Notes: generated by a model from the letters alone, not told the origin. 64,000 nt of DNA from Marasmius tenuissimus (GCA_029532415.1 JAQOTA010000015.1:868001-932000); one strand, 5' to 3'; positions 36,212 to 49,900 are shown, counted from the stretch's first letter. Made by a program: numbers and translations.

Positions 36212-38386
36212 TGATTATAGAAGTAGAGGGGTGTGCGTCGAATGGGAGGAAGGAGAGGGGGTCCTCGAGGTAAGCTGTACCAGACCCCCACGATCCATCA
36301 GAACACGCGGCGTCCATGATCCATCATCTAACAGCAATGACTCCCCGCCGCACTACAGCCCACACAATTCCCTAGGTTCCGGTCAGCGCTTTTCCTTATT
36401 GATACGAACATGGCCTGTCAGATGCGCAGTGATTCCCAGGTGAAGCACTCACAATGATAAACGCCCTCTTCCGCTTACTCTCATGTCCCTCGTAGCCCGT
36501 AAGCAGAGATAAAGGCGAATGGAAAGGTGGTCATATCCTACGCTCTGATTTTGAAGGTCGGGAAGGCGAAATCCGTCGACTCTCAGAATGGTTCGGTCGT
36601 GGTGAGTGTTGTGGAACAAGCTGGGACATCGGCCCGAAACCGAAACCGAATCGGATATTTCTCGAAAGCGCCCATAGGCGCCCATGCTTTGGCTTGCGCT
36701 TGGACCACCACTCTGACCATGATCCACTTCCTTCCTTCCTTCCACGATCAACTTCGGCAACCCATCTTCCTTCTCTATTTATTCTCGCTCTCAAGTGTCG
36801 TCTAGAACGGAGGCACCTTGTCCTCGTGTTCAATCCCACATCAACACTCCATATGCAAGAACCGGAATGAAAATGAAGCTCTTTTGGAGTCTGGAGTCTC
36901 ACCACGACCGCTGTTCTATTTTATTTAACCGATAACCCGCAGAGTGCTCGATTATACCCCAATAGATAGACCCACCTGGACTCGATCTTATGGGTGAATG
37001 ATCCAAGTCGATTTGAGGTAGAATCCGCAAGCAACGAAATTTTGACACCTACAGTGCCGTCCCGCAGTTTTGTGCCTCGAAAATCTTCAAATCAAGCAGC
37101 ACGGGAGATTTAAGAGCAAGAAGATTGATGCGTTGCTCGGTGAAGTGATATGCGGGCTCTGGGCACCAGAACGGGCGTTATGGAAGGTACATCGTACCGC
37201 ACCCAATCTCTCTCTCCGATCCTGACGCACGACCTTTCAATAACTTTAAGGCCATATGCAACTCGTCTCACGTCTATTATCAGCTGCCAACGTGAATATC
37301 CTTCGCATCTCCGGTACTCTCCTGTCGTCAGCTGCAACTAAAGCCCGGTCCCCCTTCATCTCGGAAGAATTCTCAAGGCTCTTGATCCCGCCGTAGCCTG
37401 ACACAATCGAACTAATGAACCATCCGAAAGACGCCTCAAGCTTCAAGCTTCATTCACGGTTCTAGCGTCATCTCTCTTGAGAGCCAGAGTCACGGGTACC
37501 ATCTCTTAGGACACGTCTCCTGCCCCCGTTCTAAGCATCTACAGGATATCCTCAACTGACCTAGAGGAAGTGGTCCCTCATTTGCCTCGACCACCCTCCA
37601 TTATAAGACATTTCCTCAATGCAGTGCTATTCGCCGTACGCGTTGGTGAACGATCCTTGTGGTTGTTGACCTCGCCGCTGTTCGGAGGTAGCTTCTTCCT
37701 GGGTTTGAGGCCATACGGATGGTTAGGGATACGATCACGGCTATCGTTCTGGCGTGTTTAGGATTGATGGACCTTAGGGCGAATGGTTCTGTGAGCTATC
37801 CTCTTTCCACACTGGCATACGGATTTTCGGCTCATGTTCGGTACTTCGAAGGCGTGTTAGGATTCCCGTCCGAGACTGTGGTCTGTAGATGGACTCAAGG
37901 TCATATCAGACAGACGAAGGTGTAACTAAGCTTAGAGTGTACGTAGACAGATTATAAAGGAAGTATGTTTATATCTGCGACAGCGAAAGTATTAAAGTGG
38001 TGTCAGTCTGCAAACGCCCTCGACCACTGAAGGGCGTTCGACAGGCTGCGTCCGAATCTAGGGGAGGGAGAGTAATTCTAAATGTCTTCAAACTACGTTG
38101 GCCACACCCGACCGGAACAGGCAACTTTTACCAGCAAATGCGGCGTTAGTCAATGTCCGTGTCGAGAGTCTGTCTTGTAGCGTCCAAAACACTCGATGCT
38201 TTCGAGGTGAGTGGCATGAAAACGGAGGACCAGATGTTGGTTAGTGGTCGATTCCCAGAGGTGGATGCTAGTCTCGGGTGAGCTGGAACGGGAGATTCAA
38301 TCGGTTGGGTTGAGGGTGGACTTGAGTCAGATGGAGAATCTGACAACCAAAAAAACAGGACATATCAGACGGCGTCAAGTACAAAC
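36212..38386. repeat. Spacer between copies 4 and 5
   Basis: No supported gene. It holds the upstream region of copy 4 and the module near 36570-36760 (frame reading IGAHALACAWTTT, present in other spacers). The 37150-37400 block matches 3525-3780. The stretch 37900-38386 carries no readable gene; part of it resembles 25240-25640. Confidence 0.55.
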
Positions 38387-40211
38387 TTAAGACAAAGGAA
38401 GCGAACCTAACTGAAACCGCTCGCATCGATCCGAATTTATCACGGGTTGGTAAATGTGGTCGTCAAATCCGACGTGCTGAGCGAAATCAGTGGTGGAGGG
38501 GTCGAAGCCTCGGAGGTGTTGGTATTGGTGGATGAGCTTGTAGTCATCATTCGACCAAGAGTGCGAGAAGTAGCAAGTGGAGAATTTGAGCTGGATGGGG
38601 AGGCCGAGATCGTCGCAAACATCGCGCGAGAGGGGAGACTGGCCGTCTCCGTCGAAAGACCAGAAGTGGAACAAAGTGTTGTTCAGGTCAAGGGGAGGTG
38701 GACAGATAAAAAGATAGATTGGTTGTTGAGATCGTCGTTCACCTTGAACTTCAGAGTATGAAAGGTCGCCAGACAATGAGGCGTAAGAGTAGACGAGCTC
38801 TGAAGGATGTTAGTAGGTGGAAGGGGAGTGGAAATTGACGACACACCATAGATACTCAAATCGTCTTCCAAAGAAATTCCGTGGGCTTGAAAAACGCTTG
38901 ATGCTTGCGACATCCACGCCCGCCCTGCATTAACGTTCCACCACAACAAAGTGTCAGATCCACCATTGAGTGTGAATCTACTCGAGATGTCAAATAGAGA
39001 AGTGGCAAAATTCTTCGAACTCACCTAGTCAGTCCATTTTCCAGCAATCTTCGATCTGAAAGACTACCATATACACTCATCCAGACATTGTTTGCGATGG
39101 CAATCGGGACGTCTGTCGATTTTGAGATTACGGTTGGTCGAGTAAACCGTCCAGGCACATCCCAGGTCACTGTCCAGGCACCCGCAGAAGACACGACCTT
39201 AACGACGACCCAATCGACTCCCTTCGACTTGAAACTCGTCAAGAAGCGCAACAAGACATCTTCCTGAAGGAGTTCTAAACTCAAAGGCAGATGGTCCTCA
39301 ATCTCTACGGAAGTTAATATCTCTCCATTGAAATTGGGGCGTGGCCGTGGTGGACCACGACAAATCACTCCTTTCCCAGCATCCATCCACAACTCATCCT
39401 CAGATCTGCAGCCCAGTTGGAACTATGACTGGTTGGTTCAATCGTTTCCGAACAAAACGCGGACTACTCACACGCAAACTAGAGAGATACATCCGACCCA
39501 ACAACCCCATCTTTCCCTCCAAATGTGCAATCGGGGTTAAATCTACGGTAAACATCAGCTGGACTGGATCAACATGTCTCCCGAAACATACCATTGTACA
39601 ATATGAGCGAGGGGATTATGGACTTGTTGTAGCCGTAGATTTGCGGCGCATTCGACGTTCTGCGATAACAAGAGCATCGGCAATAATATGAGCATCGGCA
39701 ATCATAACAAAAGACGGAACGCACAGTATTCTCGATAACATCCGAAAGTCCTGCTCAAAAGCCTAGCGAAAGAGTGCACGCGTAAGCGTTGAATGAACAT
39801 GGTGATCTTTGTACCACAGCCAACCTTTTGAGCCTCAGGTCCACTGTACTGCACCACAGTGAAAATTGCGTTCCGTTCCCCTCGCACTCTCCCCGCACAA
39901 ACCACCTTGTCAGCTCGATAACCCTCTTCCCACTCATCTCGATCTCCATTATCCCATTGCCGTGGGTAGGTGTGGCACCCATTGTCCCTCAATTTGTATA
40001 TCCTACCGCGCTTCACCTCGTAAAACTAGGACCGTATCAGATCTTTGCGTTCAGAACACCACTCTTTATTCACCTCGTCAAATTCCGTAAGTTCCTTCTC
40101 CTTCACTTGAACGATCGTTGTTGTGTGATTGACTTGGTCTCCCTGGATTTGGATGAAGTTGCCACCGTTGACGCGAAATTTTTGGGTGTTTTGGAAGAAC
40201 TCGGAGGACAT
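38387..40211 (-). CDS. Array gene copy 5
   Basis: It follows the same eight-exon plan, of unknown function. The ATG at 40211 opens MSSEFFQNTQKFRVNGGNFI, one serine shorter than copy 1. Exon 1 ends at a GTGAAT donor and exon 2 at GTTGGC. Exon 6 must start at 39427 (FQLGC), because the acceptor six bases earlier would bring in a TAG codon. It has LLQEDVLLRFLTSFKSKGVD and NVWMSVYGSLSDRRLLENGL. Exon 8 is slightly shortened (PPPLDLNNTLFHFWSF) and ends RCERFQLGSLPLS. It is more diverged from copies 1, 2 and 4 than they are from each other. The frame is open throughout. Confidence 0.78.
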
Positions 40212-42969
40212 CAAGTATAGGGAAAGGGTGTACGTCGGATGAGAGGAAGGAGAGGCAGCATTTAAGGTGGTATAGCCATCATCGGAACACACGACATCCC
40301 TGAACAGCAATGACTCTCTGATACGGCCCAAATAGTTTCCGAGGTTTCAATCAACGCTTTCCTTATCAATACTCATGAATATGGCCTGTCAAAGGCATGG
40401 TGATTTCCAGGTAGACCACTCACAGTTGTTGAAACTTCTCCCACTAGCTCTCAACCTCGTTTTGTCGCTTTTAGCTCGAAGGTAGAGATCACGAAGAATG
40501 TTGAAGTGATCATATCCTATCCTCTGAGTTTGAAGGTCGGGATGGCGAAATCCGTCGACTCTCTTTTTGGCCGTCTCCAAGACTACACATGTTAGTGTAG
40601 AGAGGCTGTAGGTAAAACGTAGGCAAAACACAGATCGAACGTGGGTTGGTCTACTTCTTGAGGTACGATAGAGCGCTCTGGGTGGGTTAATCTAACGAAT
40701 CCAAGAGAGGAGCGGTCGTGGTGCGACTTCAAAATTCAAACTCGTGAGAGAGCTTCAGGATTTATCTCGGTTCTTGTGGATGAAGAGTTAATGTGGGTTT
40801 GAATGCAAAGACAAAGTGCCTCCGTTGTAGACGATATTCGAGAGCAAGAAGAGATAGAGAAGGAAGACGGGTCGCTGAAGTTGACCGTGGGTCGTGGTCA
40901 TGGTGGTGGTCCAAGCGCAAACCAAAGCACGGGCGCCTATGAGTGCTTCCGACAAATCCTCAATTCGGTTTCGGGCCGATGTTCCCTTGTTCCACAACAC
41001 TCTGTCACTCACCACCATGACCCAGCCGTCCACAGTCTCCCCGGACTCGATATTCTGGGTGAGTGATGCAAGTCTATTCGATGTAGGACCCACAAGTGGC
41101 GATATCTTGACACCTTTACCGTATCTGACCAGTTTGTGCCTCGAAAGCCCAGGAGTCGTAAAAGCAACAAGATACATATGATGCGAGGTGGGGTGATATA
41201 CGGGCTCTGGTCACCAGTGGAAGCCCGCACTAACGTGCACATCTTCTGTCTATAATCTTAAGGCTTCAACGAAGCCACGATGCAACTCTTCTGGGACCTG
41301 AACTTGAAGACCGTTGGTTATTCGTTACCAGTAAGAGATCGGAATATAATTGCATTGCCAGTGCTGTCGTCAGCTATAACTGAAGCCCCGTTCCCTTACG
41401 ACTCTCAAGGTCCTTGACCACAGGGAAGCTGAACTCCAAAAAGTCGAACTATTGGGCCACCTGAAAGATGCTTCAGCAACTCTCCAATCCACAGAACACG
41501 TGTATCTCGAGACGTTAGCATTCCCGACGCGCTGGAGTCTCATTACAAGTTTGAAGCCTCTTGCTCAGAAGGGAGAGACAGGGACAAGGGATGGAGTAGT
41601 CATTTCAACTCTAAGGACGCATTTGTCGCGCTTACAATACCGGGTGGTAAACATGGTATGAATCAGCCAAAATACTGAGGTGTGTTGTTCGAGACGCTGT
41701 AGAAATTCTACTCACTGGTTCACCTTTCTTAATCTCGCTCCTCCGAGCTTCCGTTCCTCTACGCTTTCGTCCTCGCGTCCAGAGGATACTCCACTGTGGT
41801 GAAGCTAGCATTCGCTCGGTTGTCTAGATGGATCTGAGCAGAGCTTATTTCAGATAATTCCGTCTATCGTGAATGCAGACGAAGCAAACAATTAGCCATT
41901 CAGGGTCAGTGCTCAGTGTCTCGAAGGAACGGTCTACAGACACAAAAATTGAAAATTTGATTCAGCTCTTTGCAAAGCGAAGGGACTGACTTGAGATCTC
42001 GGAGCAGAGAGCGGAAGATGTAGGTGCTATCATAAGGACTACTATGTGTTATGGAAGAAGTCTACAAGTGTGATCTCTGCTCGCTTCCTCTTGTCGGGCT
42101 GGTCTGACGGTCGTATAGTTGCCCGGAATCGCCAAATTTATAGCCGCAACCCTCTCGACTCTGTGTCCAAAGGTCGAGAGTACTGGCAGTCCCGTGCTTC
42201 GGGTGAAGACGAGGAACAGGTCAATATATCTCGCAGCTTGCGACATGCCATTCGCGGCGTTCGGCGGAATGATAACTCGTGAGGGTTCCTAAGGTGCGTA
42301 TTCTGCTCTTCAACACTATCCCTGACGTGTCGACTGTTATCGCAACAACGATCCGCGCAAGGTGCAGGCGTCTCGTACTCAACGGAGGAGCCAGAGGCGA
42401 GAGACGAGAGTACGGCTATTGCAAAGGAGATGGTTGTGATACAGGAGGAGGAGAGGGTGGAGATAGAGGATGATATTGGCGGGGACTCGTATCAAATATA
42501 TCGTTTGGGTTCAAACCCCACTGGAGTTCCGGTATCTAAGTCTTTCGACATACTGTATCTACCCGATAGAATTTGCCGGACAAACAGAACACGATGGGGA
42601 GTAAAAAATTGACCGAGTGTACCATACGGAAGGCCATCAGAAGCAGTGGTCGACTGGTGTTTTTGGGTGCGAATTTCGATGCAGTTAACCTAGTTTTGGC
42701 GGTATGAGTATCGGTCATTTCCGAGTCCGTGCTACCCTAAAACCCGACAGTCAAGATATCCGAATCCTCCGAAACCGTAGATGAAAGTGGCGAAAGGATG
42801 GCTGACCAAAAGCTAGTTGATTCTGAAGTATGAGTTACAGATCCTAGAGGCATCGGGGTGAGATGTGTAACGGAATCGATCGGAGGATAAGTACGGTGCC
42901 TTTCTGACTAAAGTTCGTTGAGGTTGATGTGGAGGACTCGCCCCCAGGCAAAGTTTCTAAATGAACAAA
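40212..42969. repeat. Spacer between copies 5 and 6, with a local inversion
   Basis: No supported gene. About 40575-41058 carries the common spacer module in reverse orientation relative to 24840-25060 and 36580-36850, while the adjoining module at 41060-41180 is in the usual orientation. The 129-codon minus-strand ORF here is that inverted module. The part at 41700-42960 has no match that I can see and only short frames. Confidence 0.5.
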
Positions 42970-44843
42970 TCAGATCAAGTGCAAGATTAGAACGGGACAG
43001 AGTCGACCTTGTCGAACCTGCTCAAATCGATCCGAGTTGATCAGGGGCTGATAGATGTTGTCGTCAAATCCTATATGTCGAGCAAAATCGGTGGTGGTGG
43101 AATCGAAACCTCGTAGGCGTTGATGTCGGTGGACAGACTTGTAGTCGTCATTTGACCAAGAGTGCGAGGACGAGTGCATGTAGAAAAGGAGTTGAATGGG
43201 GAGGCCGAGATCATCGCAGACGTTGCACGGGAGGGCAGATTGGCCGTCTTCGTCGAAAGACCAGAAATGAAGTGAAGAGGTGTCGTCATGGGGCGGGCCG
43301 AGAGGAGGCGGGCGGACAAAAAGGTAGATTAGTTGTTGGGATCGTCGTCTGTGTTGAACTTCAGAGCCAGAAAGGTCAACATGCAACTCGGCTTGAGAGC
43401 AGACAAGCTCTGAGAGACATTATTAGTAGGTGAAAGGGTGGAAGAAAGCGACAACGCACTGTAAGTAGTTAAATCATCCACCAATGAGATTCCACGGGCG
43501 TGAAAAACACTCCATGCTTGCGACATCCACGCCTGATTTGCATCCCCATTCCAACTCAACCCAAGATATCCACTACTGAGCGCGAGTCCACCCTTGAGCG
43601 TGAATCTACTCATGACGTCAGACAAAGAATTAGATGATTGTTTTGAAGTCACCTAGTCAGTCCATTTTCCAGCAATTTTCGCCCCTCCAATGGTTCTTGC
43701 CCTTCCAACGATTCGTGCCATGGATAAGGATTCCATTTACTTTTCCAGGCATTATTTGCGACCGCGATGGGGGTGTTGGTCAACGTCGAAATGACAGTTG
43801 GCCGGGAAACTCCAGGTTCAGGCACGTCAGAAGACCGGAGACCCTGACGAGACACGCCCACGAGAACGACCCAATCGGCTTTCTTCGACTTGAGGCCCGC
43901 CAAGAAGCGCATCAGAACATCCTCCTGAAGAAGTTCCACAGTCAAAGGAAGGTTCTGGATGTCAAAGTTCCACGAAGTGAGACCTGGGTATGGCCCTCGC
44001 GGACCTCGACAAATCACTCCTCTCCCAGCGTCCATCCACAGGTCTTTTTCATCGCAATCCAATTGGCGCTGTAACTCGTTCATTGAAAGGCACCCAGATA
44101 CTACATGGACTACTCACATTCAGGTTACTAATATACATTTCGCCCCATCTCCCTATAGTTCCTTCCAAATGCGCAATTGGCACCAGCTCTGCGGCAGCAA
44201 ACATCAGATAGACTGAATCGACATGTGTCCAATCACGTACCATTATACGATATGAGCGATGGTATATTTGAATCGTTGTAGCCGTACACTTGCCATACAT
44301 CCGACGTCCTGGCACGATTTAAGCATGCGTAGTGCTGAGAACCTGAATAACACGCACAATGCTTGTGAAAATCTCCGAAAGTCTTCTTCAAAAGCCTGAT
44401 GAAAGGTTAAAACGCCGGATAACATGGAATTCACTGACTCACGACCCACCTTCCGTGCCTCTGGTCCACTATATTCCATCACTGTAAACATCTTTCCCGG
44501 TTGCTCCAACACCCTCGCTGTACAAATTGTCCTATCAGCCCGTGGTCGTCCCTCTTCCCAGGACTCTCGATCCCCGTTGTCCCATCGTCGCGGATACTCG
44601 TCAATATAGATGTTGTTTTGCCTGCAGATAGCACCACGCCGAACGCGGTGGAACTGCAAAACGATTAGTTCCTCCCCTTCGGGAAGCGGCGCTCCCCCTC
44701 ACCTCATCGAATTCTGTCCGCTTCTTGATTCGTTTTTGAACGATTGTGGTCGGACCGTTGTAGGTGTTCTGGTCTCTCCCGACGTGGCTGAAGCTTCCAC
44801 CAGCAACTGTAACGTCCCGTGCGTTTGAGAAAAAAACGGACAT
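42970..44843 (-). CDS. Array gene copy 6, second subfamily
   Basis: It has eight exons, intact frame and unknown function. The ATG at 44843 opens MSVFFSNARDVTVAGGSFSH, matching the leader type of copy 3. Exon 2 reads IDEYPRRWDNGDRESWEEGR, exon 4 VWQVYGYNDSNIPSLIS, and exon 6 DLWMDAGRGVICRGPRGPYP and LLQEDVLMRFLAGLKSKKAD. Exon 6 also has an extra segment near 43690-43735 (PWHESLEGQEPLEGRK) made by a short duplicated LEG-type repeat. Exon 7 has QAWMSQAWSVFHARGISLVD and exon 8 RRSQQLIYLFVRPPPLGPP. The tail is extended (FEQVRQGRLCPVLILHLI) compared with the other copies. It is the array member nearest the NACHT gene, in the same direction. Confidence 0.78.
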
Positions 44844-46922
44844 CGAAGTCGTTGGCGGGACGTATGTCGAGTGAGAGGATGGTGATGGTTGAGAGGTAAG
44901 GCAAGTCGCCTAGGTTATTTGATGCTATGTATAATAGCCCAGATACCGTCGAATTGATGCGAGGTCCCATATTTATGTGCTGTTGTGGCTGTAGTCTATT
45001 GTCAATGCTGCAGAGCAAAAGAAAAGGATGCGACTCACGAGTGGACGAAGGCGCTCTTTCGAGTTATATTCACGGGAGATGGAACATCCCAATTTCCGTC
45101 ATGTTGCTCCGACTCGTATTCCTCTAGAGTGCTCGTATTGGAGATTCGAGATCTGGCTCGACTTTTTTGAGGAGCCGATACGTTACGTGATAGACAAGCA
45201 GCACTGAACTTGGAGGAGAGTTCAAGTTGAGGGTTTGACGTCGTGGGTGTTGTGAAACAAGGACTCGGAGGAACAGTCGGCCCGGCCTCGAAAGATTGCA
45301 AAGCGCCCATAGGCACCTACGTAGTACGCCTTGACTTGTGCTTCAACCACTCAACGTCAACCGCAGCTTCTGTATGTCATTCTCAAGTACCATTCTTTAC
45401 TCCTATAGACCACGAATACCTGGAACGGATTGAACACGTCAAATTCAACGTTTTAACCCTTGTTGAACACATGGTGCGTAATTCAACTTCCTCGTTGAAT
45501 CTTGGGCTCATTCGGAATTCTCTAAACTGTAGCTTTCAGAACCTGTCCTCAATATGGAGCTCAAGAGTTCGAGTTAAGCACATCGAGATTCAACCTTTTG
45601 ATAGAATACACCGGGATTGAGCTCAATAGCGCGGGGGCCATTTTTGCTCATGAGCCCAGTATGTCCGCTCGGTATACCAAGGCAAACAGTTCTAATACGA
45701 GTTCACCAGCTTTGCGAACGCCTACGATCCGACTTACAAGCTCTCGGCTTGGATCTCTGCTCTAGGTTCTGGCCCCTCAGGATATCAACGCCAAATAAAG
45801 GAAATGGCCAACCGCAAGGCTATAAGTTGGGCCTTTGGGACATCGAGGACGTCTGCATTAGGGCAAGCAGCAATCTTGGTGGCAGGTACATTCACTCTCA
45901 GTTAGAGACTTGAGCCCACTCCGACCTTCTGTCGCTTTTAGCCTGCAGTATACATGACCGTGCCAGCTGGGAAAAGGCGAAGGCAATTGGGAAGCATGTC
46001 AGGAGATCCGGAACTGTCACCGTTGGACTCAACGAGTGGAAGCCTTACACGAGCATGGCTTGCACCTTCGGGCAACGAGAGTCACGGCGTAGGAAGGACC
46101 ACTGCGGCGGGTGGAGTTGGGGAGGCCTTGAACGGTATGCCCTAGGATTGTTCCTCAGGCAATCCACTCGACGCTTTTCAGACTCTACTTCAGAGCAGTC
46201 GAACTCGAGCCCCCTGATTAAGCGCAGATGTTCTTCCGCTGAGAAAAGTTTCTAGTTACACGATGTATACAGCGTGGATGAGCGGTGTGGGGCTCATTAG
46301 ATGGTCTCGGTGTCAACAAGGTGAGTACCTTATCATTACCGACGTTGACCTTCATCCAAATCTTCATTCCGTGCTATCAGCGCCGCAACGCCCAAGTGAC
46401 GAATCCCGGCGTCAGTGCGACAGATCCCAAGGGTCGTTAGACCTCAACCCACAAAGCGTAGTCACCACAAGACAATAAGAAGCCATCGCAGCTACTACAA
46501 CGTTGTGTCCGGGAAAGGATGCAACTGAAGCCGCACCGTCTCTCGAATTCAAAGGGCGGGCGGGCTTTACTTCGACGTAAAGGTTGCCTGGATCGGCAGG
46601 AGACTACGGACATCTTGGATGGGTATGGGTACGTCTGAATGGTATTCTGTGGTAGGATCCACATCAACGGATATTGCGAGAGTGGAAAATATACGATACA
46701 TTGAAAACACCCGAAATAGTACGAGTCTCGCAACTTCAATCAATCCCATCGAGAGATGCCCGACGAGGGAAAGCAGACAGTCGCTGTCTGGTGCATGATA
46801 ACGTTGGAGGTCCATGCTAACCTGCTGGGCGGAAACGGAGTAATTGCCCGCCCTATCCTTCCATATACTGCTCTAGTAATTCTGTGCCCACCGTTCCCAT
46901 GGCAAAGCAAGGATTTGGGCTC
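44844..46922. other. Spacer between the array and the NACHT gene
   Basis: No confident gene. Near 45235-45345 is a diverged form of the array spacer module (GTTGTGAAACAAGGACTCGG, then CGCCCATAGGCACC). Near 46320-46380 a GTGAGTACC donor and a CTATCAG acceptor flank a likely intron, hinting at a decayed plus-strand gene. ORFs at 45243-45617 and 46756-47307 have no recognisable content, and the second overlaps the antisense of the NACHT gene. Confidence 0.4.
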
Positions 46923-49900
46923 TCAAATGTTCTCCCAGTTCAGCGAGCGTGATGGGGAAGGTCTATCAAGGAGAGGAAAAATCATCAATAACACAATAAA
47001 ACACTGGGATGGAATCAGAAACCCGAGAAACGCAATACCCACCTCAATCCATCCCAGCATATTGGGCCTCGCGCTCTCTACATCTGACGAATCAATCCAC
47101 ATCGTCGAACAACCTTCCACGGTCTCAAAAAACGGCCGGCAGAGTGAAAGCAGCTCCTCATCAAGACGACAGTGTTGCAGGAGTGGTGAATTTACCACCT
47201 GTAAGAAGATCCAACCCATCTCGCGGATGCCGCTGTCCTTTCCACTCTGGGCGAGCTCTCCGAAACGGGAGATGAAAGCTTTGACGAGCTGTAGACAAGC
47301 ATCCTGGTAGGCAAGGTGTCCTGGATCCTGCGACACACCCCTTCCAGAGACCTCGCAATGACAGTCTGTGAAGGATATATTGTCGATGGCGTTAGGCGGG
47401 GACCCATCTGGTTCAGTAATGGAGTGGCAGCTTGTGGTATGGCGGACGATCCAATAGATGAGCTCGGTACGCGGAAACACGCCCCGGGGGTGACCGAGGT
47501 GAAAACGCCTGGGAAGCTCTTGGAACTTGTGCACGAGACCCTCTACAAGACGAAGTCTGTCCCTCGATCTGAACAACCCATCATTGTCATCGACTCGAGG
47601 CAGATATCCACGACGGTTGGCCCCGAGATGCACGTTTTTGCCAGCCTCCCTACGTTCTCCGACTCTGATGTTGTTCTTGTTCTCAGTAATACTGGGGTCG
47701 TGCTGGCGATCAAGTATTAGCCCCGGCAAGAGATCAGAAGAACGAAAGATAGTTGGTCGAACTCACATATCTCCTCACCCATAGTATGACTTCCTTGAAT
47801 ACATCGTCCCAAGTTTTCCGGCCCGTAAGTTGAATCGCCAGGTATGTGGACGCGAGGTCAACATTTCGCAGATCGTCCAATAAGTCCCGGGTTGGGGTGA
47901 TTGACGTATAGAACCTAATCCAACCCGTGAAAAAGTGTCTAGTTTCCACACCATATCGCTGGGTGGAGCTAAGAATGTATGCAAAGAGTTCAGTATTTGT
48001 GAGTCACCAAAGAACGAATGAAATCGTACCTGTACGTCTGCACCCTGTCGGTTGTGAGGTTTTGGAGCCACTGTCCTGCGAGGGCGTGTGTTTGGGTGGG
48101 GATGTGGACGTGGAAACGATGTGACCTATTCCGATCGACAAGGTAGTCCCGGAATGGACGGAAGACGCGAATCTCATCTCCTCGACCTTGGAGGTCCAAT
48201 ACCGAGTACATTCCTCGTAATGTCGAAGTCACCTGCCCTGAGGGCAATCCCAACAATAACTCGATGTGTGCTGGGGTCGGCTCCAGAAAATCTGGAAGTA
48301 CCAAGATAGCTGCGAGCATTAACCGGAGTTGTTCGCGATCAGGGTTGGCGCTGAGTACAGCATGATAGAGGCAGTCAAGTTTGTGGTCTGTTGATTCTGT
48401 TTGTCGAGGGTTCGGAAGACTGTTGATGGCGTTTATAAGAGGGCACAGAGATACGAGCTAGAGAACATTACCTCTCCTTGGTAGTGACCGAGAATGGTTT
48501 GGCAGCCCCCAAGAAACGACTGATGAGGGTGTGAGGTACGGGAGGGTTCTTGAAGATAAAGTCAATACAGCCAATCTCCCCCACGATGCGCGAACATACC
48601 AATGATTCCAGCCAGGATACGAGTGTTTCAAAGGACTGGGCAACCGTGGAGGGCGGCTCGTCGTATTCCAGGGCTATAGAACTTGCAACAGCAGCGATAG
48701 TCACTAGATCCAGATTTTGGAGATCGGACAATAGCCCATCGCTAGGCTGTTCTATTCTACAACAGACGTCAACCCATCCAGCCCACAAGGTGCGTAACCC
48801 CCAATCAGGCCTGAAGAAGAAAGGGAGGGTGTTCAGAATGAGTCAGTTAGGTACGAAAGGAGAGAAAAGACAATTTTACTTGAACGCAGGCTTGTTGCTT
48901 GGGACAAGCACCTGGATCCACCGTCGTGCAAGAATATGATGGTGCTTCGGCAAGTCGATATGGTACTCCGAGGATGAATCACAGAGGAAAGCCAAAAAGA
49001 AAGGCTCCAGTTCTATCTTGTTCGACGACCTAACTAAGCGACATGTCTCCAAAAACTTCATCGTCGAAAACACATGCGCTTGCTCGGATTCGAAGATATG
49101 TTCGTTGAGGGCTAAGAGCTGCTTCAGATTGGGTGCGTTGGGAGGGCAAAGAGCAACCGCAGCCAGTATTGAGAGGAGCTGCTGTCGTTCTGGAAACACG
49201 GAGAGAAAACTCCGAAGGAGCTCGACATGTAAGCCCGTGGAAGTTGACTGTTTGTCTGCAAGGAAAAAGCTAACCCATCCTCCAAGCAGTTGGCAGATCG
49301 TGGGGCTTGAACTGGTACCATCTGGGTCCAAGATCATATCTGGCGTCATTTCAAGCATCTGAGTGACCACTTTGAACCACTGGAGGGCAAGGGCGTGATG
49401 ATAAGCGGCTAAGTCGATGTGCATCTCCTCCGAGCGTGATGAATCGTTTAGAAAGTCGGTAAATGAGGTGTGGTGTACAGTAATGACCTCATCACCGCCT
49501 CGGATATTGAGTACAGAGTGCAGGGGCCGCAAGGTGATGTCCACTTCTCCTGCAGGTAGTCCAAGGAGCAATTCGATGAACTCGGGCGATGCTGGTGCAT
49601 GAGTAGGAAGGATGAGGACAGCCGCAAGGACCGAAAGTAGTCGTTTGTGGTTGTGGCTGAGGGAAAGGATGACGTGATACAGGTTGTCAAGCTTCTCGAA
49701 GGACGACCTAGACGATGAATTTTCAGGGATGTAATCGAGTATGGTGCTAAGCTGGGTGATGGGGTGCTCAAACTTGATAAACCTCACTGCAGTCGCCGCA
49801 TAGACGAACTGGCCAGAGGACATTTGAACTAGACGCTTAAGATCATCTAGAGAGGGCCAGGGTGTTGGAAACTGAACACGGGCATGCCTGGGGTCTGCGC

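Noticed and set aside
39404..39436. An in-frame TAG suggesting copy 5 is a pseudogene
   Set aside because: The stop is only in frame if the upstream acceptor is used; the acceptor used in common by all copies lies just after it and keeps the frame open.
40788..41177. A 129-codon minus-strand ORF as a separate gene
   Set aside because: It is the common spacer module lying inverted, and the same module appears without a conserved start or stop elsewhere.
1..45000. CRISPR-like or short tandem array explaining the repeats
   Set aside because: The repeats are kilobase-long, diverged gene-plus-spacer units in a eukaryote, with no short regular repeat-spacer pattern.
46756..47310. A 184-codon plus-strand ORF
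   Set aside because: Much of it is antisense to the last exon of the NACHT gene, whose spliced model is in phase over six exons.
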